A stretch of DNA of 64,000 nt from JAJRQY01 sp965224435 (GTDB lineage Bacteria > Actinomycetota > Acidimicrobiia > Acidimicrobiales > SZUA-35). Below, piece by piece: positions 26,720 through 36,317 of this stretch. Made by a program: the position numbers and the translations under genes. Numbering within the stretch: position 1 is the stretch's first letter; every line of letters begins with the position of its first letter. The notes under the pieces were generated by a model that ran no database searches, was not told where the DNA came from, and saw only the letters and a list, made by a program, of their open reading frames with translations. The DNA lies in NCBI GenBank assembly GCA_965224435.1, contig OZ245048.1:1984001-2048000 (forward strand), read 5' to 3'.

Positions 26720-27667
26720 GTGAGCAACCCAGTGAATGGCAATGACGGAACGCTGATAACGCATCGCGAGGCTGATGGAACCCGACTTAGTCAACGCGAT
26801 CTAAGACTGGCCTTGATGGTTGCCCTGATCTGGGGCGTCAATTTCGTGGTGATCCGCGTTGGTCTCGATGCCTACCCACCCTTGCTGCTTGTCTCGCTCA
26901 GGTTCCTCGTTGTCGCCGTCATCGGTACCCGTCTGATCCCTCGGCCCGATATGGAATGGGGCTGGCTGATCGCCATAGGCCTCTTCTTGGGTGCAGGCCA
27001 GTTCGGCTTCTTGTTCCTGGCCATGGACAAGGGGATGCCCGCAGGCCCGGCCGCAGTCGTGCTCCAAATCCAGGCCGCATTTACTATGGTTCTTGCCCTG
27101 GTGGTTCTGGGTGAACGGCCGAGCAGGGGCCGAGTCGTTGGTATGGCGGTTGCCGTGGCTGGGTTGGTTCTACTAGCCATCGACGCCAAACAACGTGTCG
27201 CCTTCGTTGGCTTCTCCCTCACACTGGTTTCTGCCTTGTCTTGGGCCCTAGGGAATATCGTGATCCGGCGACAGGCTCAGGCTGCGGCTCGATTATCAAA
27301 ACCGTCCGAGGCGGAGCCGTCCGGTTTGGCTGTCATTGTTTGGGCAAGTCTCATCCCGCCAGTCCCGCTCTTTGTGCTTTCGCTGGTTCTCGAAGGGCCG
27401 ACCAGGATTGGTGAAGCATTAGGTTCTCTCAACCTCTTGGGCATCGGCGCAATTCTTTATCTGGCTGGCTTGGCTACCTATGTCGGTTTCGGCACCTGGA
27501 CATCTCTTCTCAGTCGCTATCCGGCCTCAACAGTGGCACCGTTCTCATTACTGGTCCCACCAGTCGGGCTGATCGCTGCATGGCTTATTCTGGGCGAGCA
27601 GCCAACTGGTCTTGCCTTGTTTGGAAGCGCAATCGTCGTTGGTGGCCTGGCACTATCTGGCCGTTAG
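26720..27667 (+). CDS. EamA-family (DMT) membrane exporter
   Basis: About 315 residues from GTG 26720. Two EamA repeats with about ten membrane helices: the first starts ALMVALIWGVNFVVIRVGL, the second includes SLTLVSALSWALGNIVIRR. The PVGLIAAWLILGEQPTG segment near the end is typical of RhtA/YdcZ-like metabolite exporters. Substrate unknown. The longer frame from 26591 would overlap the divergent LysR gene, so a start after 26660 is chosen; GTG 26720 is the most reasonable but has no strong ribosome site. Confidence 0.85.
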   Translation: MSNPVNGNDGTLITHREADGTRLSQRDLRLALMVALIWGVNFVVIRVGLDAYPPLLLVSLRFLVVAVIGTRLIPRPDMEWGWLIAIGLFLGAGQFGFLFLAMDKGMPAGPAAVVLQIQAAFTMVLALVVLGERPSRGRVVGMAVAVAGLVLLAIDAKQRVAFVGFSLTLVSALSWALGNIVIRRQAQAAARLSKPSEAEPSGLAVIVWASLIPPVPLFVLSLVLEGPTRIGEALGSLNLLGIGAILYLAGLATYVGFGTWTSLLSRYPASTVAPFSLLVPPVGLIAAWLILGEQPTGLALFGSAIVVGGLALSGR

Positions 27668-27779
27668 TCATTCGCGGTCAACAGGTGGGCCAGACGGTCG
27701 AAAACGACATCCTGAAACCCCAGTCGGGCAGTTTCTGGCGTCGGTCGAGGCGTCGCCGTTGTCGGGTCAGATCAGGCGG

Positions 27780-27785
27780 TACGAT
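27780..27785 (+). promoter_or_regulatory. Leaderless-type -10 TACGAT
   Basis: TACGAT, six bases, then the cobT ATG at 27792. Confidence 0.5.
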
Positions 27786-27791
27786 CGCCGG

Positions 27792-28898
27792 ATGTCTGAA
27801 TCGTCAGTGTCCGAGGATGCAACCGCTGAGGAATATGTCATTGGGGTGGCCGAGTCGATCCGTGCGCTTCGGCCAGAGGCCGGAGATGGAGCGCGAGCTC
27901 ACCAGCTCAATCTGACCAAGCCGCCAGGATCCCTGGGCCAGATTGAGGAGTTGGGCGTGCAACTGGCCGCCATCGCCGGAACCGCTATCCCTCCCTTGGT
28001 CGAGCCTGGCGCCGTCGCAGTGTTCGCCGGGGACCATGGTGTGCATGCCGAGGGCGTGAGTCCTTGGCCTCAAGAGGTCACGGCCCAGATGGTCCTGAAT
28101 TTCTGTGCTGGGGGAGCGGCCATCAATGTCATTGCTCGAGCCAACGAGTGCTCGCTGGTGGTGGTCAATACAGGTGTGGTCAATCCGCTTCCCGACCATC
28201 ATCTATTGCGCAACACTCCAATCCGGTTGGGGACCGCCAATCTTCGTCTTGAACCAGCGATGACCCGCAGCCAGGCAGCTCAAGCCATCATGCTGGGAAT
28301 TGAGACCGCCAATGAGTTAGTAGCCAGTGGCGCAAAATGTTTGATGACCGGCGACATGGGGATTGGCAACACCACCCCGTCCGCTGCGGTAATCTGCGCC
28401 GTGACCGGCGAGGACCCTCGCCAGATCACTGGGCGAGGGACCGGCATCGATGATGTCACGTTGGAACTGAAGACCGCGGTTATCCGCGATGCGCTCGCTC
28501 GCCTGAATGAGACCGGCTACCAATCCAGTGATGGCCTTGGCCTCTTGACCGAAATCGGCGGTCTGGAAATCGGTGCCATTGCCGGGCTCTGCTTAGGCGG
28601 AGCCGCACTCCGGATGCCCGTCATCCTGGACGGGGTCATCTCCGTGGCGGGTGCGCTCATAGCCCAGCAGATCCAGCCAGCCGTTACTGGCTATCTGATC
28701 GCCGGTCATCGCTCGGTCGAACCTGCAGCTACTACCGCCCTCGCCCATCTGGAACTGGAGCCGATTCTGGAGCTGGATCTTCGCCTGGGTGAAGGTAGCG
28801 GTGGAGCCTTGGCCTACCCAATGGTTCGGACGGCTGCAAGAATCATGGTCGAGATGGCAACGTTTGAAAGTGCCAGCATCGACTCGAATGATGGCTAG
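27792..28898 (+). CDS. cobT: Nicotinate-nucleotide-dimethylbenzimidazole phosphoribosyltransferase
   Basis: 368 residues. It makes alpha-ribazole phosphate from dimethylbenzimidazole and nicotinate mononucleotide for the lower ligand of cobalamin. Motifs: LTKPPGSLG at the start, VFAGDHGVHAEGVSPWPQEVT, GDMGIGNTTPSA and the C-terminal GEGSGGALAYP. The frame runs back to 27612, but the ATG at 27792 (MSESSVSED) has a -10 element at leaderless spacing. Overlaps cobQ by 11 bases, so the two are an operon. Confidence 0.95.
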   Translation: MSESSVSEDATAEEYVIGVAESIRALRPEAGDGARAHQLNLTKPPGSLGQIEELGVQLAAIAGTAIPPLVEPGAVAVFAGDHGVHAEGVSPWPQEVTAQMVLNFCAGGAAINVIARANECSLVVVNTGVVNPLPDHHLLRNTPIRLGTANLRLEPAMTRSQAAQAIMLGIETANELVASGAKCLMTGDMGIGNTTPSAAVICAVTGEDPRQITGRGTGIDDVTLELKTAVIRDALARLNETGYQSSDGLGLLTEIGGLEIGAIAGLCLGGAALRMPVILDGVISVAGALIAQQIQPAVTGYLIAGHRSVEPAATTALAHLELEPILELDLRLGEGSGGALAYPMVRTAARIMVEMATFESASIDSNDG

Positions 28899-30477
28899 CC
28901 CGGGAGTACCGATCTGGCCGGGCAACGCAGCTGAGCTTCAGGGTGGCCTGATGGTTTGCGGCACGACCTCGGACGCAGGCAAGACCACCATTGTTGCTGG
29001 ACTCTGTCGACTACTGGCTCGCAACGGGGTCAGTGTCGCTCCGTTCAAGGCCCAGAATATGGCACTCAACTCGGCGGTAACCAAGACGGGGCACGAGATC
29101 GGACGGGCCCAGTATCTTCAGGCTCAGGCCGCCATGATCGAGCCTGAAGTGGCCATGAACCCGATCTTGCTGAAGCCAACCAGCGAACGCGCCAGCCAGG
29201 TCGTGGTGATGGGCAAACCGGTGGACGTCATGACGGCCGCCGAGTATCACGAGGCGAAACCCGAACTATTTGATCTTGTTCTCAATTCGTTGAACGATCT
29301 TCGCTCACGCTTTGACGTTGTATTGCTGGAGGGAGCAGGAAGCCCGACGGAGATCAACCTCCTACCCAACGACATCGTGAACTTGAGCCTGGCCGAACGA
29401 GCCGGACTCAATGCCGTGGTTGTTGGTGACATTGACCGGGGCGGTGTCTTCGCCTCGCTGTACGGAACGGTTGCTCTTTTGCCACCCAACCTGGCTGAGC
29501 TGATCGGCGGCTTCATCATCAATCAGTTCCGCGGCGACCCTGAGCTTCTGCTGGACGGCACTGATCAACTGGAACAAGCTTGCGGTGTACCAACGGCCGG
29601 GGTAGTGCCAATGCTTGAGGGGCTACGACTCGACCCTGAAGACTCACTCGCCCTTGATCGAACCGACTACACCGCGCGATTGATCAAGGGTGATGCGGGC
29701 CTAGATATCGCCGTCGTCCGATTCCCCCATATCTCTAACTTCACTGACCTTGATCCTCTGGGCCTTGAGGACGACGTATCCGTTCGTTTTATTGGATCGG
29801 AGCGCGAGCTTGGCCGGCCGGATCTCGTGATATTGCCCGGTTCGAAGGCGACGGTGAGCGACCTGGCATGGCTGCGGGAACGAAGCCTGGATCGAGCACT
29901 GGCGGATCTCGTCAGGGTCGGAGAAACCACGGTCCTTGGTATCTGTGGTGGCTATCAGATGCTTGGCCGAACAATCTGGGATGAGGTGGAGTGCAAGGAG
30001 GCGACGGCCAGTGGTCATGCAGCTCCGGGTCTCGCTCTGCTGCCGGTCAAAACTACTTTCGAGCAAGACAAGATTCTGGCTCGAGCCAAAGGAGTTGCGC
30101 TGGGCGAGCTGGTCGAGGGTTACCAGATTCACCATGGTCGGGTCACGCCGGATGAGGGAGCGCAAGTTTGGCTCACAATCGACGGTAAACCGGAGGGCAT
30201 CCGGTCAGGTTCTTCGGACTCACCAGGAGCTAGCGGAGCGATTGAAGGGGAGTCGACGGTGCTGGGAACGACGCTTCATGGGTTGTTTGAGAATGATGAT
30301 TTCCGTCGACAGTTTCTGTCCGAGGTGGCTGAACGATCTGGAGTGGAATTCGTCCCATCGTCTCGTTCTGCCGCGGCCGCTCGCAACGCCGAGCTTGACC
30401 GCTTGGCCGATCACCTGGAAGCGACCCTAGATATGCAACGAATCGTGGCCTTGCTGTCGCCACGCTTGAACCTATGA
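28888..30477 (+). CDS. cobQ: Cobyric acid synthase
   Basis: 529 residues. It amidates four side chains of adenosyl-cobyrinate diamide using glutamine and ATP. The N-terminal P-loop-like domain begins GLMVCGTTSDAGKTTIVAGLCR; APFKAQNMALNS is conserved; the C-terminal glutamine amidotransferase has nucleophile Cys in GICGGYQMLG and the His in LHGLFEN. Start ATG 28888 overlaps the cobT 3' end. With cobT this gives late cobalamin biosynthesis; no other cob genes are in the window. Confidence 0.96.
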   Translation: MMASPGVPIWPGNAAELQGGLMVCGTTSDAGKTTIVAGLCRLLARNGVSVAPFKAQNMALNSAVTKTGHEIGRAQYLQAQAAMIEPEVAMNPILLKPTSERASQVVVMGKPVDVMTAAEYHEAKPELFDLVLNSLNDLRSRFDVVLLEGAGSPTEINLLPNDIVNLSLAERAGLNAVVVGDIDRGGVFASLYGTVALLPPNLAELIGGFIINQFRGDPELLLDGTDQLEQACGVPTAGVVPMLEGLRLDPEDSLALDRTDYTARLIKGDAGLDIAVVRFPHISNFTDLDPLGLEDDVSVRFIGSERELGRPDLVILPGSKATVSDLAWLRERSLDRALADLVRVGETTVLGICGGYQMLGRTIWDEVECKEATASGHAAPGLALLPVKTTFEQDKILARAKGVALGELVEGYQIHHGRVTPDEGAQVWLTIDGKPEGIRSGSSDSPGASGAIEGESTVLGTTLHGLFENDDFRRQFLSEVAERSGVEFVPSSRSAAAARNAELDRLADHLEATLDMQRIVALLSPRLNL

Positions 30478-30528
30478 GCCGATTGCTTCTAGGTTGAGTC
30501 CACGGCGTGATTGGCTTAGGGGAACACG

Positions 30529-31299
30529 ATGAAAGTATTTGTGCACGGAGTGCCGGAAACCAAGGCGATCTGGGGACCACTGGTCGCCGAGCTATCTCTG
30601 CTCGGCGTAGATGACATTGTGCTCCTGGAACCGCCGGGGTTTGGTGTTGGAGTTCCCGACGGATGGCTGGCAACGCCGCCCAACTATGTCGCATGGCTTA
30701 TCGCCGAATTGGAGGGCCTTCGCTCCGGTGGAGCCGACAAGATTGATCTGGTAGGTCACGATTGGGGGATGGGTCATGTCTTCGGATTGCTGGCGAAGCG
30801 GCCTGATCTGGTTGACAGTTGGGCCACGGACTGTGGCGGGCTTGCTCACCCCGACTACCAGTGGCACGAAGCGGCTCAAACCTGGCAGGCCGAAGGGGCT
30901 GGAGAAGAAGCATTCGACTTCGTCATGAGCTTGCCTAGCGAGGTGCTGGCCGCCAGCTATGTCGACTTGGGTATGACCCGTGAGGTGGCGATGGCAGTAG
31001 CCAACGGCATCGACCAGACAATGGTCGATTGCATTCTGTCCCTTTACCGGTCTGCGGTGCAGCCCATGTTGTCTGACCTGGGGAATCAACTCGCCAGTCA
31101 AGCTGGCGACACTCCGTTGCCGCCCGGACTGATTTTGATTGCCGAAGAAGACACCTATCCGGGCACCTTCGATATGGCGTTGCACACCGCAGACCGAATG
31201 GGGGCGAGTTCGGAGCAACTGGAAGGCGTGGGGCATTGGTGGATGTGCCAGGACCCGGCAACTGCCGCACGTCATCTGGTGAAGCACTGGAGCGATTGA
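30529..31299 (+). CDS. Alpha/beta hydrolase (epoxide hydrolase/dehalogenase-like)
   Basis: 256 residues. Alpha/beta fold hydrolase with oxyanion segment VHGVPE, nucleophile elbow GHDWGMG (Asp nucleophile, so epoxide hydrolase or haloalkane dehalogenase type), an acidic residue in AEEDTYPG and catalytic His in GVGHWW. Substrate not assignable. AGGGG at 30518-30522 provides a ribosome site before ATG 30529. Single gene or first of a short set with the SDR gene. Confidence 0.85.
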   Translation: MKVFVHGVPETKAIWGPLVAELSLLGVDDIVLLEPPGFGVGVPDGWLATPPNYVAWLIAELEGLRSGGADKIDLVGHDWGMGHVFGLLAKRPDLVDSWATDCGGLAHPDYQWHEAAQTWQAEGAGEEAFDFVMSLPSEVLAASYVDLGMTREVAMAVANGIDQTMVDCILSLYRSAVQPMLSDLGNQLASQAGDTPLPPGLILIAEEDTYPGTFDMALHTADRMGASSEQLEGVGHWWMCQDPATAARHLVKHWSD

Positions 31300-31372
31300 G
31301 TCACAAGCGGGCTCAGCACAACAAGAGACGGCGACTGGGTTCGGCCCGCAATGATGTACTACAAAGGCGAGC

Positions 31373-32155
31373 ATGAATATCACTGATCTATTTGACGTTT
31401 CAGGCAAAGTAGCCATCGTGACCGGAGGCTCTCGCGGCATCGGCGAGATGATCGCCACCGGCCTGGTAGCCAACGGGGTCAAGACCTACATCACCTCTCG
31501 AAAGGCTGACGTTTGCGACGAAACAGCCAAACGCTTGAGTCAGCTAGGAGAATGCATCTCCATTCCCGCCGACCTGTCAACCGAAGAGGGGCTCGCCAGT
31601 TTTGTCGCCCAGTTCAGTGAGCGAGAAGCACAGCTGGACATCCTGGTCAACAATGCGGGAGCAGCCTGGGGTGCTCCGCTGGGTGAGTTCCCTGCGCAGG
31701 GTTTTGACAAGGTGATGAACATCAATGTGAAAGCGCCTTTCATGCTGACTCAAGCCCTGCTGGAGAAGCTTCGGGCTGGAGCAACCGAGGAGGACCCGGC
31801 CCGCGTCATCATGACCGGATCCATTGATGGCATTCGAGTCCCGTTCGGTGACAACTTCTCCTACTCAGCATCCAAGGCCGGGATCCAGATGCTGGCTCGC
31901 CACCTGGCTCATTTCGTGGTCAAGGACAACATCACCGTGAATTCGATCGCTCCTGGTCCGTTCGAGTCACAGATGATGGCTTACATGCTGGATTCAGAAG
32001 AGAAGCGAGACATGGTCAATGCCATGGTTCCTCGGGGGCGAATTGGTTCGCCAGAAGATGCCGCTGGCGCAGTCATTTTCCTCGCCAGTCGAGCTGGTGC
32101 TTTCATTACCGGAGCCATAATTCCTCTCGACGGCGGAATTTCAACCCACGGCTAG
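31373..32155 (+). CDS. Short-chain dehydrogenase/reductase
   Basis: 260 residues. Classical SDR: NADP-type cofactor loop GGSRGIG at 18-24, NNAGAAWG, catalytic YSASKAG, and C-terminal GAIIPLDGG. Family similarity is to FabG/RhlG-like 3-oxoacyl reductases; the substrate is unknown. AAAGG at 31363-31367 precedes ATG 31373. Confidence 0.9.
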   Translation: MNITDLFDVSGKVAIVTGGSRGIGEMIATGLVANGVKTYITSRKADVCDETAKRLSQLGECISIPADLSTEEGLASFVAQFSEREAQLDILVNNAGAAWGAPLGEFPAQGFDKVMNINVKAPFMLTQALLEKLRAGATEEDPARVIMTGSIDGIRVPFGDNFSYSASKAGIQMLARHLAHFVVKDNITVNSIAPGPFESQMMAYMLDSEEKRDMVNAMVPRGRIGSPEDAAGAVIFLASRAGAFITGAIIPLDGGISTHG

Positions 32156-32247
32156 CGCCTGCAAACTCGTCCTTCGAGCAACTCGAGTCCGATCGGACGG
32201 TGCCAGAACGTGAGGTTTTCTGCGAAGGTCCACCACTCAGGGTCATA

Positions 32248-32276
32248 TATCTGCTGCATTAGCAGCTTCTCAGATA
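32248..32276 (+). promoter_or_regulatory. Nested hairpin in leader of HU gene
   Basis: Outer arms TATCT/AGATA surround a stem GCTGC-ATTA-GCAGC, with an extra TTCTC on the right side. It lies 25 bases before the HU start codon and just upstream of the AAGGAG ribosome site. Confidence 0.4.
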
Positions 32277-32300
32277 GAGAAACGTTAAGGAGTAGAAGCA

Positions 32301-32594
32301 ATGACCACGAAAGCGGAAATGGTCCAGGGCGTAGCCGATCGAGCGGGTGCCGACAAGAAGACGACAGAAGCCGTCCTCGGTGCATTCTTTGATTTCACTG
32401 CTGAGCAGGTGAAGGCCGGCGAGAAGATCGCATGGCCAGGTTTTGGAACTTTCTCCATGGGTGAGCGCGCTGCTCGCAATGGACGCAATCCTCAGACCGG
32501 GGAAACCATCAAGATCAAGAAGAGCCGTTCGGTGAAGCTGTCTACAGCTGCCCCAATGAAGGCATGGCTCTTGACTGCCCGTAAGGGTCGCTAG
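32301..32594 (+). CDS. hup: HU-family DNA-binding protein
   Basis: 97 residues, normal for a short HU without the Lys-rich actinobacterial tail. Signature GFGTFSMGERAARNGRNPQTG (DNA-binding arm) and IKIKKSRSVKLS. It binds and bends DNA in the nucleoid. The strong AAGGAG is ten bases before the ATG. A hairpin terminator follows at 32662-32693. Confidence 0.95.
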   Translation: MTTKAEMVQGVADRAGADKKTTEAVLGAFFDFTAEQVKAGEKIAWPGFGTFSMGERAARNGRNPQTGETIKIKKSRSVKLSTAAPMKAWLLTARKGR

Positions 32595-32661
32595 AACACT
32601 TGGTTCCTAGCTGGGCTTCGGCCTGGCGTTTGAAGGACCCGAGCGTCGCAAGTCAATTTCT

Positions 32662-32693
32662 GAATGGTCCTTGGATTACACCAAGGACCATTC
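32662..32693 (+). terminator. Terminator hairpin after HU gene
   Basis: Perfect 13-base arms GAATGGTCCTTGG and CCAAGGACCATTC with loop ATTACA, followed by CGGCGTTTTC. Confidence 0.75.
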
Positions 32694-32715
32694 GGCGTTT
32701 TCGGGCTTTGTGAAG

Positions 32716-32721
32716 TACCTT
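32716..32721 (+). promoter_or_regulatory. Leaderless-type -10 TACCTT
   Basis: TACCTT, CGAGAT, then GTG at 32728. It decides the start of the P450 gene, because the longer frame starts within the HU terminator hairpin. Confidence 0.4.
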
Positions 32722-32727
32722 CGAGAT

Positions 32728-33978
32728 GTGACTACGCCTAATGTTGGACTGCCAGCCCCAGAAGACATCTTCAGCGACAATCTACGCTGGGGGGACCTGC
32801 AGGAGTGGCGGCAGGCGGCCGTGCAGCTGCATGACAAGGGCCCGATGCATTGGATTGAGCGGGAAGGATTCACACCTTTCTGGGCGGTGATTGGTCATGC
32901 GGCCCTGCTAGAAATCGAAACTCGGTCGGACGTGTTCAAGAACGAGCCGGAGGCTGTGTTGGGAAGCGATGAGGCCTTCGCTGAGCGAACAATGGAGATC
33001 AAAACCCTCATCCACATGGACGAGCCGCAACACGGTGACTACCGCCGCTTGACCGCTTCCTGGTTCAAGCCATCCAGTCTCAGCCGCATGGAAGCGAGGT
33101 TAGAGCAGCTTTCCCATGAGGCACTAGCCACGATGGCTGACAGTGGCGGCGAGTTGGACTTTGCCGTCGATGTGGCAATGCGATATCCGCTCCAGGTGAT
33201 TCTGGCCATCCTGGGCTTGCCAGAGGAGGACTATGCCCGGATGCTCACCCTGACCCAAGAACTGTTCGGAGCCGAAGACCCCGACCTGCAACGGTCCGAC
33301 GCCGGTATGGAAGCAATCATGGAGGTCCTCATGGATTTCTATGCCTACTTCACTGATCTGACAGGCAAGCGACGAGAAACACCGACCGATGACCTGGCCA
33401 GCCTCATTGCCAATGGACAAATCGGGGGAGAGCCAATGCCCGATCTGGAGACGATGGGCTATTACGTCATTGTGGCCACCGCTGGTCATGACACCACATC
33501 CAATGCCATGAGCGGAGGAATGGCCGCCCTCATCGACAATCCCGACCAGCTCAAGCTCTTGCAAGACGATCCGGATCTACTCAACGGAGCCATCGAAGAA
33601 ATGATTCGTTGGACCACCCCGGTCCGCCACTTCATGCGTACCGCCATTGAGGACATCACGATCGAGGGTCAGGACATCAAGAAGGGTGACTGGCTCTTGT
33701 TGTCCTATCCCGCTGCCAATCTAGACCCAAAGGTATTCGAGGACCCGCTGGAGTTTCGCATTGACCGCTCCAGCGACGCCAGACACGTCGCTTTCGGCTG
33801 GGGAATCCACTTCTGCCTTGGCTCACAGCTCGCTCGAATGGAACTGCGCTCATTGTTCTCAGCAATCATTCCGCGTCTGAAGTCCATCGAACTAGCTGGC
33901 GAACCGACCGTGATGAAGTCAACTTTTGTTGGAGGGCACAAGACCCTGCCGATTCGTTTCGAATTGACCGAGGACTGA
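32728..33978 (+). CDS. Cytochrome P450
   Basis: About 416 residues from GTG 32728. Soluble bacterial P450 monooxygenase: I-helix AGHDTTSNA, K-helix EEMIRW, and heme loop FGWGIHFCLGSQLAR with the cysteine ligand. The length matches CYP families of actinobacteria involved in sterol, terpene or fatty-acid oxidation; substrate unknown. The open frame extends to a TTG at 32671, but that lies inside the HU terminator hairpin. No ferredoxin or reductase is adjacent. Confidence 0.9.
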   Translation: MTTPNVGLPAPEDIFSDNLRWGDLQEWRQAAVQLHDKGPMHWIEREGFTPFWAVIGHAALLEIETRSDVFKNEPEAVLGSDEAFAERTMEIKTLIHMDEPQHGDYRRLTASWFKPSSLSRMEARLEQLSHEALATMADSGGELDFAVDVAMRYPLQVILAILGLPEEDYARMLTLTQELFGAEDPDLQRSDAGMEAIMEVLMDFYAYFTDLTGKRRETPTDDLASLIANGQIGGEPMPDLETMGYYVIVATAGHDTTSNAMSGGMAALIDNPDQLKLLQDDPDLLNGAIEEMIRWTTPVRHFMRTAIEDITIEGQDIKKGDWLLLSYPAANLDPKVFEDPLEFRIDRSSDARHVAFGWGIHFCLGSQLARMELRSLFSAIIPRLKSIELAGEPTVMKSTFVGGHKTLPIRFELTED

Positions 33979-33982
33979 TTGG

Positions 33983-36217
33983 CTAGCCGTTGAATGTAGC
34001 CAGGGCGGCATTGAGGGTGCCACTGGGCCGCATGGCTGCGGCGGCCAGTTCCAAGTTGGGGTAGTAGTAGCCGCCGATGTCCATGGCTTCTCCTTGCACG
34101 GAGTTCAGCTCGGCCACGATTGTTTCTTCGTTGCCGTGAAGCTCGGCCGCCAGGGGAGCGAACCGTGCCGCTAGTCCGGCGTCGTCAGTCTGGTTGGCCA
34201 TTGCCTGGGCCCAGTACATGGCCAGATAGAAATGGCTGCCGCGGTTGTCCAGTTCGTTCACCTTGCGTGATGGGGACTTGCCGTTGGCCAAGACTTGGCC
34301 GATGGCGGAGTCGAGGGTGTCAGACAAGATCTGGGCAGTGGGGTTTTTGGCGGTTTGGGACAGGTGCTCCAGCGAGACAGTGAGCGCCAGGAATTCACCG
34401 AGGGAATCCCAACGGAGGTGGTTTTCCTGTTCGAATTGCTGCACATGCTTGGGGGCCGAACCGCCAGCACCAGTCTCGAACAGGCCGCCGCCCTTCATGA
34501 GGGGGACAACCGAGAGCATTTTGGCGCTGGTTCCAAGCTCTAGAATTGGAAAGAGGTCGGTGAGATAGTCGCGCAGCACGTTGCCAGTCACCGAGACGGT
34601 GTCCAATCCGTCCTTCGCCCGCTGCAAGGAAAGGCGGGTGGCTTCGACCTGGCCCATGATCTCGATCTGCAGGCCCTCGGTATCGTGGCCAGGAAGATAG
34701 GCCTCGACCTTCTTGATGATCTCAGCATCGTGGGCCCGGGTTGAGTCCAGCCAGAAGATGGTGGGAACCCCAGTAGCGCGAGCACGGCTCACAGCCAACT
34801 TGACCCAGTCTTGGATTGGCTCGTCCTTGGCCTGACACATGCGCCAGATGTCACCAGCTTCTACCGGGTGCTCGATCAGGGTGTTGCCGTCTTGATCGAC
34901 AACACGAACAGTGCCGCTGCTGGCTAGTTCAAAGGTCTTGTCGTGCGAACCGTATTCTTCGGCCTTCTGGGCCATGAGGCCAACGTTGGCCACACTGCCC
35001 ATTGTGGTTGGATCAAAGGCGCCGTTCTTACGGCAGAAGTCGAGAGTCTCTTGATAGAGCGGGGCGTAGCTGCTGTCGGGGATGGTGGCCTTGGTGTCTT
35101 GCAGTTCACCGGCCTTGTTCCACATCTGTCCTGATGTACGAATCATGGCAGGCATGGAAGCATCGACGATGACGTCGCTTGGAACATGCAGGTTGGTGAT
35201 GCCCTTGTCAGAGTTGACCATGGCCAGGTCGGGTCCGTCGGCGTAGGCCTGGTCGATGTCGGCCAGGATGTCGGCCTGAACGTCTGCGGGCAGGGTCTGG
35301 ATGTTCTCCAACAGGTTGCCGAGACCATTGTTGACATTGACTCCAGCGGTTGCCAGCGATTCGCTGTGCTTGGCGAACACGTTGGCGAAGAAGGCACGCA
35401 CTGCGTGGCCGAAGATGATGGGGTCGGAGACCTTCATCATGGTGGCCTTCATGTGGAGCGAGAACAGCACACCTTGGTCCTTGGCTTCACGAATCTGTGC
35501 AGTCAGAAACTCATCCAACAAACGACCACTCATGACGGTGGCATCAATGATTTCGCCGTCCAGTACGGCGATGTCATCCTTCAAGACGTCTGTTGATCCG
35601 TCAGCCTTGGACAGCTCGATCCGCACCGAACCAGCACCGCCGATCGTGACGGACTTCTCGTTTGACTGGAAGTCGCCTGCACCCATGGTGGCAACATGAG
35701 TCTTGGAGTCTGGTGACCAAGCGCCCATGGAGTGGGGATTGGACTTGGCGTAGTCCTTGACAGCCTTAGGGGCCCGGCGGTCCGAATTGCCTTCTCGAAG
35801 TACGGGGTTGACGGCGCTGCCCTTGATCTTGTCGTATTGGGCCTGGACTGCGGCCTCCTTGTCACCGGACGGCGAATCCGGGTAGTCGGGAAGGGCATAA
35901 CCAGCGCCCTGAAGCTCGGAGATAGTCGCTTTGAGCTGCGGAACGGAAGCGCTGATGTTGGGCAACTTGATGATGTTGGCATCGGGCGACTGGGTGAGTT
36001 CGCCAAGTTCGGCCAAAGCGTCACCGATCCGCTGGGACTCGTCCAAGTATTCAGGGAACACAGCAATGATTCGACCAGCCAGAGAGATGTCACGTGTCTC
36101 GACCGTGATGTCCGCTGCCAGAGCAAAGGCCTGCACGATCGGTAGAAGCGAATGAGTTGCCAGTGCCGGTGCTTCGTCGGTGAGGGTGTAAATGATCTTC
36201 GAGGACTGCTCAGTCAT
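33983..36217 (-). CDS. Monomeric NADP-dependent isocitrate dehydrogenase
   Basis: 744 residues from ATG 36217. Monomeric-type (IDH-II) enzyme of the TCA cycle, converting isocitrate to 2-oxoglutarate with NADP. The N-terminus SKIIYTLTDEAPALATHSLLPI and ETRDISLAGRIIAVFP are hallmarks of this family, as are VFWLDSTRAHD-like IFWLDSTRAHDAE and GGLFETGAGGSAPKHVQQF. The start at 36217 aligns with the usual N-terminus; ATG 36226 is also in frame. Upstream lies a 650-base region with a candidate promoter and a small open frame. Confidence 0.96.
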   Translation of the reverse strand: MTEQSSKIIYTLTDEAPALATHSLLPIVQAFALAADITVETRDISLAGRIIAVFPEYLDESQRIGDALAELGELTQSPDANIIKLPNISASVPQLKATISELQGAGYALPDYPDSPSGDKEAAVQAQYDKIKGSAVNPVLREGNSDRRAPKAVKDYAKSNPHSMGAWSPDSKTHVATMGAGDFQSNEKSVTIGGAGSVRIELSKADGSTDVLKDDIAVLDGEIIDATVMSGRLLDEFLTAQIREAKDQGVLFSLHMKATMMKVSDPIIFGHAVRAFFANVFAKHSESLATAGVNVNNGLGNLLENIQTLPADVQADILADIDQAYADGPDLAMVNSDKGITNLHVPSDVIVDASMPAMIRTSGQMWNKAGELQDTKATIPDSSYAPLYQETLDFCRKNGAFDPTTMGSVANVGLMAQKAEEYGSHDKTFELASSGTVRVVDQDGNTLIEHPVEAGDIWRMCQAKDEPIQDWVKLAVSRARATGVPTIFWLDSTRAHDAEIIKKVEAYLPGHDTEGLQIEIMGQVEATRLSLQRAKDGLDTVSVTGNVLRDYLTDLFPILELGTSAKMLSVVPLMKGGGLFETGAGGSAPKHVQQFEQENHLRWDSLGEFLALTVSLEHLSQTAKNPTAQILSDTLDSAIGQVLANGKSPSRKVNELDNRGSHFYLAMYWAQAMANQTDDAGLAARFAPLAAELHGNEETIVAELNSVQGEAMDIGGYYYPNLELAAAAMRPSGTLNAALATFNG

Positions 36218-36317
36218 GAAATGCATCTCGTTCTTGTCGCGTGGTCAACCGCGACAGGCTATCGAGAGAGTTCGACGGAAGGGGACCAATGCTCACACCC
36301 TTTGGCCTCGATTGAGG

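Noticed and set aside
30592..31482. 296-codon open frame on the minus strand opposite the alpha/beta hydrolase
   Set aside because: No recognisable motifs; the sense frame has a complete catalytic triad.
32671..32727. TTG start of the P450 at 32671
   Set aside because: It lies within the HU terminator hairpin; GTG 32728 has a -10 element at leaderless spacing.
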